Shown here: positions 44,253-56,400 of the stretch, one piece after another | How the letters are laid out: every line of letters begins with the position of its first letter | How positions within the stretch are numbered: the stretch's first letter is position 1 | Assembly (NCBI GenBank): GCA_026545765.1 | Contig: CM048842.1 | Span: 46,509,431-46,573,430, forward strand | Reading direction: 5' to 3' | DNA length: 64,000 nt | From: Plantago major | Lineage: Eukaryota; Streptophyta; Magnoliopsida; Lamiales; Plantaginaceae | Program-made: the position numbers and the translations under genes | Notes under the pieces: generated by a model | Told to the model about the DNA's origin: nothing | What the model saw: only the letters and a program-made list of their open reading frames with translations | The model's database searches: none

Positions 44253-47200
44253 TCAGTCTGCAAATTTCCTATCTCCAAACCTTTTGATGTCATCAGAATA
44301 ATCATAAAGAAGCGTTATGACGAGCATCTCAGTGTCTATGGCAAATCCACAGACTTCTTTGTAGGTTTTGGTAGGATTTTTCATGACAAAATGCTTGACC
44401 CACAGATACTTTCCCCACTTCCAGGAATGCTCTATCCTGATATCTGAAAGCTTGAAGTATTCGTATATAATCTTCAGATATCTGATGTCACCCTTGTATT
44501 GATCTTCTGTTAGATAGAACGACTCATAGGGTTCCACGGCGAGCCTTGCTCTTGTGCCTGTTCCTTTGATATTCAGAATTCTGTGCACATCATCTGGCTT
44601 TCCATATGGACATTCATCAGAGAGGTCCTTTCTCATGGCATCAGTTCTCTTGATAACTTCAAAGTCCAACCAGGCTTTAATATGATTGGTGTTGATCAAG
44701 ATTGGCTTATCTTTTCTCCATGCCATGAGTTGTTTATGGATTGGATCTGGAAATCTTGAATTTACTAGATGCTTAAATTCCAGAATCCAATAGCCGTTTT
44801 TCTGATTGATGCACCTGTAGACAGAGGAATCATTGTCATTCTTCACATTCTCAATTTTGGCTTCTTCTGGCCTGAGTGGAAGTTGACTTTGTCTTTGCTC
44901 AGCTCTCAGTCTGTTCCTTCTCTGTCTTGAATTTTCTTTGGGGTTGTTGCTTGAAGAACCACCACCCTGGATAGACTTGGTATTTCCAGAGGGTGTTTTA
45001 GCTGCTAGTGGCTTTGCAGCTATGGGCTCAGTTAGGCTTTCAATTTTCCTTTTTCTGTGAAGAGGAGCTTCATCTTCATCAGTTTGCTCATCATCATCAA
45101 GATTAAATCTTGTGAGAGTTTTACAGCCTTCTTCATTGCCCAGGGACTTGATTTGACCTTCTTCTTCTTCTTCTTCGGAAGATACATCAATCCCTTTAAC
45201 TTGTCTTCTCCTTGGAGCCTTGGTACTCCTTGGAGGTTTCTGTGCCATGGCTCTTGTTACCATTGCAGTACCTTCAGTAGGTTTCTGGGAAGCAGCTTGA
45301 CTTGAGGAGGGTTCAATTATTATGAGTGGTGGCTGGGAAGTTTTCTAGTTTCTTCTTCTTTGAGCAGCACCAACTCCAGATTTTTTCTTGTTTGCTTCTC
45401 CTTCTTCCCATTCCCCCTGACTTTGAGGTCCAGATTTGTATCTTTCCCCCTTAGTCATTGTTGGCTGACTAAGTCTCATAAAGGAATCTGAGAGAGGCTC
45501 AAAATGTCCTTGTAAGAAATTATAGGCAGAGACCAACTTCTGAAGTTCGGCTTTGAGCTCCTGATTTTGCTTGATAAGTCCATTGTCCTTATCAGTGAGC
45601 TCTGCCAATGGGCCTAGGATGGCATCTGCTTCCAAAGATGTAACTTGCCTCTTGAAAAGCTTTTTCAACTAAAGACGCATCATCGTCCCTTATCATTCCC
45701 AGATCTTTCTGAGCAATGACTATGTTAGTTGTTCTCTGAGTGATGAGCTCAGTGAACTTCTTTAGTTCAGAGGGGACGGAGGCAATTACTTCCTTGTTCT
45801 GTGAAGACAACTCCTTTTTCAGATGAGCCAGTACTTGGTATCTGTTCATTTATTCATGGGAGTGGACATTTGCAGTTTGCTGAAAGTTTCAAAAGCAATC
45901 AGCTTCCTTTTCAAGTGAGAAACCGCTAGATGTTCATTGCGGTGCTCTGCCAAAGTCTTGTCTTCTTCATCATCTGAGTAATCAGCCCAGTGATCTTCAT
46001 CCTCTTGGACATTCTCATCGATTGTATCGAGTCCAGCAACCATCTCAGAGATTGGTTTCTTTCCTTTTTGGGAGGAGGATGGTACATCTTTTGAAGATGA
46101 TGCAGCCTTAGCATCATGCTTAGCTTCAGATACTTCTGCAGTATCGAGTTCCTTGGTGATTGCATTTACAGCATCCTGTAGCTCTTTGACCTCAGAGTAA
46201 GCAATCATCTCTTGCAGATATTGATCTTGTAGTTGATCAAGCTTATCTCTGGATCTAGCTATCTGGTCTTCCAGTTCAAAATGGAGCTGTTGTTCTTCTT
46301 CCAACAGTTATCTGAGTTGAGCAGTTCTGGATAGAGTATTCAACATTTTCTGAGCGATTTCCTCAGAATCCTCAACTACTTGTTCAATAATATCTTTTTG
46401 TTGGGAAGATGGATGAGTCGACTTTTGAGGAGATGGAGACGGAGATTTCTGTGCTTTCCTCTCAGTTTGATTTTCAGCAGTTGACGCATGATTTCTATGT
46501 GAAATACCTCCGGTCCCTGGTGTAGGGGCATCATCATCATCCTTTTTGTCTGTGTCATCCTTTTTGTGATGGTCAGTTGGAGGTTCATCGAAGTCGTTTT
46601 CGTTTATTTCTTCCTCCTCGTCATCTTCAGATACAAGATTGATCACGTCAGGGATAGTGATCTTCTGCCCATTAACCTCTTCTTGTTCAGAAAGTATAAA
46701 TTGCAGAGTCTGGGGCAGGACTGGCTTGAATGCCATCTGTAATCTTGTCTGACCATCTGCCTGTTCAAAGGCTTTTATAAAACTGTGCGCCACTTCTCTG
46801 GAGAAATCCTTATGCAATAGAGTCGCAACTGTATACTTTTCGGTAGGGAACATTGCATGGATGTAAGTCTCCAAGTCAAGAGCTCGTGCTCGTCTGGTTG
46901 GTTGATCTGTGATTCTCAATATTTTAGAGAGATCAGAGCACCTTAACCTTTGCCATTTCTTAAAGCATTGAATATGCTTTGGCAGGGTTAGAGCCTTGAA
47001 GAAGGGAAGTAGGTCCCTTTTCTCATCATCGGGAGCCTGCTTTGCACTTGTTTGAGCTTGAAAGAAAGAGTTTTGAGTGAGCTTCAAAACTTTTGTAGAT
47101 ATCTGAGTAGTGGTGTAGTTTAGTTTCTGGGTTACCTGATTATGAACATCAGGCTCAGATACTTGTACCACTGAGACAAGGTGAGTCTCAGATATCTTGT

Positions 47201-49875
47201 TGTGAGGTGGAGACTTTGAAGTCTGGTCCTCATCAACCTTTCTTTCTTGAACCTGAGAAGTAAAAATGATCCAATACTTAGGAAATTGTTTGAAAGAAAT
47301 TGTGCAATTATGCTTTAATGAGTTCTGATTTTGGTACTTACTTCCTCAATAGGAAGCTCAGAGTCATTTTTCTCAGAAACTTTCACAGTTTCTGGTGTTC
47401 TTTCAGGTGATGTTGCCTTGGGGGCTTCATCAATTTCCATTGATGCAGGGGATGTCGCAACTTTGTCCCCTTGCATTTCTACTTCTGAGTGAGCTTGTAA
47501 GTAGAAAGTATTGAATATTTTTAGAAGAAGTTTAAGATAATCCAAGGTGAAGAATACTTAGCATTCATTTTTCATATACCTTCATGCTAGAAGGCTCAAC
47601 AATGTGTTCTTCAGAAACCTTGTCGGTGTCTGTGTTCTTTTCTTGCATTTCTGCCTTCTCTTCTTCTTTCTCAGTTAGAGCCTGTTAGAAACATTTACTT
47701 AAATGATTAAGCACACAAACATTTGACTGAAAATTGCTATCTTAAGAATCATTTTATCACCTGTGGCACAGGCTCAGATTTCTTAAGAGGCGAGGTTGAG
47801 ATAACCTCCTTCTCAGTTTCTGAGGCAAGCTTTCCAGATTCCTCTTGTTTCTGTGTTTCTAACTCAGCCTGTAACAAAGAATTTTCATAAGTAACAAGAT
47901 ATACAAGTATAAAAATTTTCACAAGGTAAGAGTTAAACCAGTCAGCTACCTGAGTAATTTCAGGCTGATTGGTCTCTGGAACTTGTGACCCTTCTATACT
48001 TTGGTCCTCTTGTTCCAGTGCAGCGTCTTTGTTTGAAGTTTTAGGTACTTCATACCTTTCCTGAGTATGCAGCTCAGTTGCCTCCCCTGGTTGATCATTC
48101 TGAGTGGATGTCTCAGTTTGATCCCTCTCATTGAGTTGGGGAACCTGCTCTCTTGCAGGATTTTCTTCAGCGTATTGTAATGCTAATAATTCAAAATGGA
48201 GTTCATTTACCATTTCATCAACCACTTGTGGTTGTTGTGGTTGTTGTGTTTGTGGTTGTTGTGGTTGTCTGGAAGCAGAAGATTGATCAGTAGAGCGTTC
48301 TTCCAGATTTTTAGGCGTGGCATTTTCATCAGCATCTGCCAGCACTAAATTACCACTCATTAGGGCTTCTTGTAGTTGTGCATAAGAAACTGTCCCTGAT
48401 GTTGTGTTTGCACCAACAACCTTTGCTATAGGTGCTTGTTCAGCAACCTTAGGTGTAGGTTCTTCTTCAGATACCTGTTCACCAGTTACTTTTACAGTAA
48501 CCTTAGCCCTCTTTGTTCTTTCTAGGACTTGAGAGATGTCTAGTTTATCTTCTTCATCATCACAGCTCTCATCAGCATTAGGAACTGATTGGTCCATTAC
48601 TCCTGCAATTTCTGCAGATAGGGCTTGGTGCTTTTCACCTGATTTGGCAACATTTATAAGTTCATCAACAAGGCTTTCTGTAATAGTCTTCACATTTCTG
48701 AAAGCACTTTCTCTTGCTGAGTCTACTTGTTCAGTAGCTGTGAACTCTTTTGCAGCATTGATGAGTTCATCTGCATTGATCAGTTCATTGGAAATGCCTG
48801 CAGATATCTGGGAATCGACAACCTCAATGGGTGTGTCTTCTGTCTTGCCAACAGACTTCTTCCTTGAAGTTCTGGGCTTCTAGGTCGCAACCTTTTCCTC
48901 AGATACCTTTTCAGACTTTCGCTTCTTAGAACCTTTCTGATACCCAGTAACCTTTTTCATCATGTTCGTATAATCATATTTGTAGAGTAGGTTACTGTTG
49001 GCTATTTCAGCCGTCTCTCTAAGCTCAATGCCAAGCTTCTCCAGCAGGTAGCATATCTTCAGACCATAGCCTACTGTGCCCTTTGGCTCAGCTAGTCCTT
49101 TGGCGATTTTAGGCTCGAAGCCTTGAATCTTCTTCACAAACTTCATGAAGGCGTACTTTCCCCAGTTAAAAGGGTTTTCCAGCCTTCTGTCATGTTGATT
49201 CAGCAAGAACATCATCATCCACCGTTCTTGGCTTATCTGGTCAGCACCTCCCTGTAGACCATCAAAGCATCTGTGAAGAATGCACGCCAATACATCCCAG
49301 TGAACCATCAGATGTCTGGTTCGGATGTCAGCAAGCTTGAACTCAGTGGGTGTATCTGATTTTTCAAGATCACACACATCACTGTACAGCTGTTTAACAC
49401 CTTCAAGGAGATCATCATCCTTGGTGTTTATTTCAAAATCCTTTCCATGATTTTGAAACTCAAACAACTTGCAAAATGTCGTCAAGTCCAGAAAGATTTC
49501 TTTTCCTTGGACTGAAGTCTCGATAGACACTATTTCAGTGCCTTCATTAACACAGGAAATTATCCTGGAGTTGTTGTAGAATTCCAACACATCGAGTGAT
49601 GAAATTCCACTTGGGCGAGTAGATAGAAAACCCTTGATCTTTGCCTTTTCAAGCATGTCAAGAATTAGCTTTCTGTCAGCTTGGTTCTCTATTACGGCCG
49701 TGAGATATTCCTCAACCATGGCACCACCCAAAATCATTCTGTGATTTGAAGTCCAATGGTCAGGATTAAACTTTCCAACCAGTCTGTTGTTGACGATAAC
49801 CAACTCTGGTGCTTGCTTTTCAGCAGTTCCAGTGGAGGATTGGGATTTCTAGGTAGACGAATTCTTGGAGGCCAT
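44253..49875 (-). pseudogene. Spliced 3' gene of element C
   Basis: The ATG at 49875 is followed by a TAG at codon 9, while the rest of the N-terminal domain (49803-48880) is open. The basic NLS-like stretch is near 48930-48850 and has a TAG in it. Exon-intron borders match the other copies: for example, intron 1 is 47949-47869, flanked by CAG before GTAGCTG and TTACAG before GCTGAG. The last exon (from about 47040) has the acidic tract, coiled coils and C-terminal domain, ending with a clean stop at 44253. The final piece 45263-44253 is open for 336 residues. In this copy the 78-bp intron 5 is open and in frame. Confidence 0.8.
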
Positions 49876-50587
49876 CTCTTTATATAGTGTAGGGAATTGA
49901 AGTTTGTGTTTGAAAGAGATTCGATTGAGTGATTCTTTTCAGAAAAACTTAATCAGGATTTGCAGAGAATTTGAGATTTTGCAGAGGATCAAGAGAAGGT
50001 TTTTTTTTGCAATTTTGGTGCAAGAAGAAATTTCGGATTAGGCAAAAGTGATTTTCTATGCCAAAATCCTATATATATAGCAATAGAATCTCAACAGACA
50101 AATACATACAACTTGCTTTTGTGTGTATCTATCTGTGAATTGCAAACAGGCGTGAGCGACGGTTAAAATTAGCATTAAATGCAAAGTAGACTATGTCGGA
50201 ATATTTACAGTCCACTATTTACTGTGAATTAATTTCCACCGTACAGATCAAACGTCCAATTTCATCAACGGTTAACATTGCTTTTTCAGCAATGATCACA
50301 ATTAACAAATGTATTTGTGCCCATTCAATGAATTTTGGCTATTAGCTATCTGAATCACGTTTTTGATTGACCAAGAACACTATTTGCATCTGAATTCTGT
50401 CTTATACTTAGGATTTGTCCAAGTTTTTCACAAAGATAGAAATTGACGCAAATTTCACGAGAGTAGTTGACTGCAGATAGTTGTACTATTCTCTTTAGTG
50501 TTTCCCTGTTACAGAGTGATCCAGATATCTGAGTTCCTGTCTTAGAGATCTTTACGCTTTTATTTTCGCTCTTTAGCCTCTTTGACT
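49876..50587 (-). promoter_or_regulatory. Promoter and leader region of the 3' gene, element C
   Basis: This is the conserved non-coding block with TATATATATA at 50070-50079, corresponding to 7601-8289 in A. No coding frame is shared. Confidence 0.55.
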
Positions 50588-50805
50588 TCTGGATTCCTGT
50601 TCCAGATTTCTCTTCTCTTTTCTAGATTCCCGTTCCAGATACCTCTTTTCTGGATTCCCGTTCCAGATACCTCTTTTCTCTTTTCTGGATTCCCGTTCCA
50701 GATACCTCTTTTTCTGGATTCCCGTTCCAGATTTCTCTTTTCTCTTTTCTGGATTCCCGTTCCAGATACCTCTTTTTCTGGATTCCCGTTCCAGATTTCT
50801 GAACT
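50588..50805 (-). repeat. Hairpin minisatellite after pol (element C, expanded)
   Basis: Seven to eight units of GGATTCCCGTTCCAGA separated by TACCTCTTTTC or TTTCTCTTTTC (plus strand), making alternating 27- and 37-bp periods. It is the longest array of the three and shows that the copy number changes between elements. Confidence 0.88.
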
Positions 50806-50808
50806 TTT

Positions 50809-52928
50809 TCAGTTCGAAGGTAGTTCCAATAGTCCAAGACTATGTCTTAAGGCTAAGAATCTACTTTCTTGTAGTGGCTTAGTGAAGATATCTACAAGTT
50901 GGTCTTCAGTGCCAATCTTGAGCATCTCTATATTGCCTTTTTCAACATGATCTCTAATGAAGTGATGTCTAACATCAATGTGCTTTGTTCTGGCATTAAA
51001 CTTAGGATTTTGTATAATCGCAATAGCACTTGTGTTGTCACAGAAAATAGGAGTTTTCTCTTCATTGAGTCCATAGTCTTTAAGTTGTTGTTGAATCCAC
51101 AAAATTTGTGTTGCACAACGACCAGCGGCAATATATTCAACCTCTGTGGTAGAAGTAGCAATTGAGTTTTGTTTCTTGCTAAACCATGAGATAAGTCTAG
51201 TGCCCAGAAACTGACAAGTTCCTGAGGTACTTTTCCTATCAAGCAGTGATCCAGCATAATCAGCATCCGAGTAACCAGCTAAACTCAATCCACTTTCTTT
51301 GGGATACCACAGACCTACATCTATTGTACCTTATACATACCTTAATATTTTCATAGCAGTGTTGTAGTGTGTTTGCATTGGATTTGTCTGAAATCTAGCA
51401 CACACTCCAACAGCATATTGAATATCAGGTCTACTTGCAGTAAGGTAAAGTAGTGAACCGATCAATTTCCTATACTTATGTTCTTCAACACTCTTGTCTG
51501 ATTCAGTATATGTCATTTTGGTTCCGATGCTCACAGGTATCTTAGCATTCTTTTCAGAAGGCTTTAGATTGAACTTTGTGAGCATATCATTTGCATACTT
51601 TGTTTGACTAATGAATATTCCGTCATTGAGTTGCTTGACTTGCAATCCTAGGAAATAATTAATTTCTCCCATCATGCTCATCTCAAACTTGCTTTTCATG
51701 AGATTTGCAAAGTCATCACAAAGTTGCTTGTCCTTAGATCCAAATATGATGTCATCAACATATACTTGAACTAAGAGTAGTTTCCCGTCGTGATTCAAGG
51801 TAAATAAAGTTTTATCAACTTCACCTTTCTTGAAACCACTTTCCAGATGGTATTTGGCCAAAGTGTCATACCATGCTCTGGGAGCCTGTTTCAGTCCATA
51901 TAGAGCTTTCTGTAATTTATAGACCATTCTACTTTCTGAGGAAACTTCAAAGCCAGGTGGTTGCTCAACATAGACTTCCTCCGCAAGTTCACCATTTAAG
52001 AATGCACTCTTGACATCCATTTGATAAACTTTAAAATCTCTATGAGCTGCAAAGGCTATAAAAAGTCTAATTGCATCTAATCTGGCAACTGGTGCATATG
52101 ACTCATCAAAATCTAGACCTTCAGTCTGGGTAAATCCCTTGGCAACCAATCTTGCTTTGTTTCTGGTTATTTCACTAGACTCGTTCATTTTGTTTCTGAA
52201 AACCCACTTAGTTCCAATCACAGATTTTCCTTCTATAAATGGAACTAGTTTCCAGACTTTGTTTCTCTCAAATTGATCCAATTCTTCTTGCATTGCAGAG
52301 ATCCATTCTTGGTCTCTTAAGGCTTCTTCTATGGTTTTTGGTTCAATATCTGAGATAAAACATCCAAAGAGAGAATCAGCATTTTCAGCTATTGCTCTCC
52401 TAGTCCTAACACCCTAATTAATTGGTCCAATTACATCTTTTGCAGGATGATCCTTCATCCATTTCATCATAGGTTTAGTGCTAGTAGGATCAATATCTAA
52501 GTGATCTGAATGTGAATCACTAAGATTATGATTTGATACTTTTTCAGTATCTGAGATATCTGACATATGTGAAATGCCATGGATATCTGACACTTTTTCA
52601 GTGTTAGAGATATCTGGAACTTGCATTTCAGCAGTCTCATTTTCAGATACCTCTTCATGATGAAGATTCTCAGTAACCTGTTCCATTTCTGGAAGTTTCT
52701 TAGGAAATTCTTCATCATATCTGTGAGTCATCTGGTTGTTACTAGGCATTTCATGCTTTTCTACGTCAGAGTCATCCTCACATTCCACAATAATGTTTTT
52801 CCTTTCTGAGGGTTCTTTTTCAGAATCCTTTATCATTAGTTCCTTGAACTTTTCTGAGATTTCATCAATAAGAGGTGTTTTCTTACTTCCTTCATGGAAT
52901 ACAACATGAACTGATTCTTCAATCTTCT
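50809..52928 (-). pseudogene. pol: 3' part of pol of element C: RT and RNase H
   Basis: It starts within the post-integrase linker, with a stop at 52414 (CAA-type codon to TAA). RT is open from 52293 to 51331 with its YVDD box at 51762-51751. A small frameshift near 51330 precedes RNase H (51288-50809), which ends at the normal TGA. The RT domain is intact over 320 residues, the best RT of this family in the window. Confidence 0.9.
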
Positions 52929-52929
52929 G
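52928..52929. other. Head-to-head junction of elements C and D
   Basis: Left of the junction, minus-strand sequence of the integrase/RT linker (ACTGATTCTTCAATCTTCT) stops. Right of it, plus-strand sequence from about 310 bp upstream of the internal TATA box begins (GACAGATTCAAATGC). No extra bases or long microhomology are visible. The orientation of the same element family flips here. Confidence 0.85.
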
Positions 52930-53249
52930 ACAGATTCAAATGCAAACAGTGTTCTTGGTCATACAAGAATGTAATTCAGATAGCTAAACAGCCAAAATTC
53001 ATTAAATGGGCACAATTACATTTGTTGATTGTGATCATTGCTGAAGAAGCAATGGTGACCCTTGATGAAATTGAACGTTTGATCTGTACGGTGGAAATTA
53101 ATTCACAGTAAATAGTGGACTGTCAAAATTCTGACAAAGCCCACTTTGCATTTAATGCCGAACTAGCTTTTGCTCATGCCTGCTTGCAAATCACAGATAC
53201 ATACACATGAAATCAATTTGTATGTATTTGTCTGTTGAGATTCTATTGC

Positions 53250-53259
53250 TATATATATA
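53250..53259 (+). promoter_or_regulatory. Internal TATA box for the 3' gene (element D)
   Basis: TATATATATA lies 192 bp upstream of the ATG at 53442. D keeps the gene together with this promoter but none of the upstream retrotransposon. Confidence 0.6.
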
Positions 53260-53441
53260 GGATTTCGGCAAAAGAAATCACTTTCGCCTAATCCAAAATT
53301 CCGACTTGCACAAAAATAGCAAAACCATTCTCTTGATTCTCTGCAAACCTTCTTCAAATCAATATTAAGTTTTTCTGCAAAGAATTACAGAATCAAATCT
53401 CTTTCAAACACCAATCCCAATTCCTTACACTATATAAAGAG

Positions 53442-56400
53442 ATGGCCCCTAAGCGTTCAACAACACAAAAATCCCAATCCTCTACTGGTACTGCTGAAAA
53501 GCAAGCACCAGAGTTGGTCATTGTGAACAACCGAATGGTAGGAGAATTCAATCCCGACCATTGGACTTCAAATCACAGAATGATTTGGGGTGGTGCCATG
53601 GTTGAGGAATATCTCTCGGTTGCAGTAGAAAACCAAGCCGACAGAAAACTGATTCTTGACATGCTTGAAAAGGCACAAATCAAGGGTTTTCTATCTGCCC
53701 GCCCAAGTGGAATTTCATCAATCGATGTGTTGGAATTCTACAATAACTCCAGGATAATTTCCTGTGTTTCTGAAGGCACTACAATAGTGTTTGTCAAAAC
53801 TTCTGTCCAAGGAAAAGAAATCCTTCTGGACTTAAAAACTTTCTGCAAGCTGTTCGATTTTCAAAATCTTGGAAAGGATTTTGAAAATAACACCAAGGAT
53901 GACGATCTCCTTGAAGGTGTTAAACAGCTGTACAGTGATGTGTGTGATCTTGAAAAATCAGATACACCCACTAAGTTCAAGCTTGCTGACATCCGAACCA
54001 GACATCTCATGGTTCACTGGGATGTATTGGCTAGCATTCTTCACAGATGCTTTGATGGTCTACAGGGAAGTGCTGACCAGATAAGCCAAGAACGTTGGAT
54101 CATGATGTTCTTGCTGAATCAACAAGACAAAAGGCTGGAAAACCCTTTTAACTGGGGAAAGTACGCCTTTCTGAAGTTTGTGAAGAAGATTTAAGGCTTC
54201 GAGCCTAAAATCGCTAAAGGACTAGCTGAGCCAAAGGCCACAGTAGGCTATGGTCTGAAGATATGCTACTTGCTGGAAATGCTTGGCATTGAGCTCAGAG
54301 AGGCAATTTGAAATATAGCGATAACCTACTCTACAAATATGAGTATACGAACATGATGAAAAAGGTTACTGGGTCTCAGAAAGGTTCTAAGAAGCGAAAG
54401 TCTGAAAAGATATCTGAGGAAAAGGTTGCGACCAAGAAGCCCAGAACTTCAAGAAAGAAGTCTGCTGGCAGAACAGAAGACACACCCATTGAGGTTGTCG
54501 ATTCCCAGATATCTGCAGGCCTTGCCGATGAACTAATAAATGCAGATGAACTCATCAATGCTGCAAAAGAGTTATTAACTACTGCAAAAGTAGACTCAGC
54601 AAGAGAAAGTTCCAGAGACCAATCAGCCTGACAATTCTCAGGTAGCTGAATGGTTTAACTCTCACCTTGTGAATTTTTATGCTTATACATCTTGTTACTT
54701 ATAAAAATTCTTTCTTATAGGCTGAGTTAGAAACACAGAAACAAGAGGAAGCTTGAAAGCTTGCCTCAGAAACTGAGAAGGAGGTTCCCTCAACCTCGCC
54801 TCTTAAGAAATCTGAGCCTGTGCTACAGGTGATAAAATGGTTCTTAAGATGACACTTTTTCAGTCATATGTTTATATGCTTAATCATTTAAGTAAATGTT
54901 TCTAACAGGCTCCAACTGAGAAAGAGGAAGATAAGGCAGAAATGCCAGAAATGAACCCAGAGACCGACAAGGTTTCTGAAGAACACATCATTGAGTCTTC
55001 AAGTATGAAGGTATATGAAAAATCAGTGATAAGTACTCTTCACTTTGGGTTATCTAAACCTTCTTCTCTAAATTATTCAATACTTTCTACTCACAGGCTC
55101 ACTCAGAAGTAGAAATGCAAGGGGACAAAGTTGCGACATCCCCTACATCAATGGAAATTGATGAAGCCCTCAAGGCAACATCACCTGAAAGAACACCGGA
55201 AACTGACAAAGTTTCTGTGAAAAATGACTTTGAGCTTCCTATTGAGGAAGTAAGTAGCAAACTCAGAAATCATTAGAGCATATTTGCACAAATTCTTTCA
55301 CAAACAATTTCCTAAGTATTGTATTATTTTTAATTCTCAGGTTCAAGAAAGAAAGGTTGATGAGGACCAGACTTCCAAGTCTCCACCTCACAACAAGATA
55401 TCTGAGACACCACTTGTCTTAGTAGTACAAGTCTCTGAGCCTGATGTTCATACTCAAGTAACTCAGAAACTAAACTACACTTCTACTCAGATATCTACAA
55501 AAGTTTTGAAACTCACTCAAAACTCTTTCTTTTAGGCTCAAACAAGTGGAAAGAAGGTTCCCGATGATGAGAAAAGGGACCTACTTCCCTTCTTCAAGGC
55601 TCAAACACTGCCGAAGCACATTCAATGCTTCAAGAAATGGCAGAAGTTAAGGTGCTCTGATCTCTCTGAAATATTGAGAATCACAGATCAACCGACAAGA
55701 CGAGCACGAGCTCTTGACCTGGAGACTTATATCCATGCAATGTTTCCCACCGAACAATACATAGTTGCGACCCTATTGCATAAGGATTTCTCCAGAGAAG
55801 TGGCGCACAGTTTGATACAAGTCTTTGAACAGGCTGATGGTCAGACAAGATTACAGATGGTATTCAAGCCTGTCCTGCCCCAGACTCTGCAATTTATACC
55901 TTCTGAACAAGAAGAGGTTAATGGGCAGAAGATCACTATTCCTGAAGTGATCAATCTTGTATCTGAAGATGACGAGGAGGAAGAGATAAACGAAAACGAC
56001 TTTGATGAACCTCCCACTGACCATCACCAAAAGGATAACAAAGACAAAAAGGATGATGATGATGCCCCTGCACCAGGGACCGGAGGAATTTCTCACAGAA
56101 ATAATGCCTCAGCTGCTGGAAAGCACACTGAGAAGACATCACATAAATCTCCGTCTTCCTCTCCTCAAAAATCTGCTCATCCATCTTCCCAACAGAAAGA
56201 TTTTACTGAACAAGTAGTTGAGGATTCTGAGGAAATCACTAAGAAAATGCTGAATACTTAAACCAGAACTGCTCAACTCAGACAACTGTTGGAAGAAGAA
56301 CAACAGCTCCATCTTCAACTGGAAGACCATGTAGCTAAATCCAGAGACAAGCTTGATCAACTACAAGATCAATATCTACAAGAAATGATTGCTTACTCTG

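Larger units (their letters stand above)
43862..52928 (-). mobile_element. Element C: 5'-truncated Sirevirus copy, minus strand
   Basis: From the shared LTR the element continues through a polypurine tract, 3' gene, minisatellite, RNase H and RT into the end of the integrase region. There it stops abruptly at 52928 and is joined to element D in opposite orientation. LTR, gag, protease and most of integrase are missing. Confidence 0.88.

Noticed and set aside
50588-50805. CRISPR-like array of regularly spaced repeats
   Set aside because: The genome is eukaryotic, spacers are not unique (TACCTCTTTTC or TTTCTCTTTTC) and no cas genes are present. It is a minisatellite.
53431-53439. TATATAAAG as the TATA box of the 3' gene
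   Set aside because: It lies only a few bases before the ATG, so no leader would remain. The conserved TATATATATA 190 bp upstream is the better candidate.
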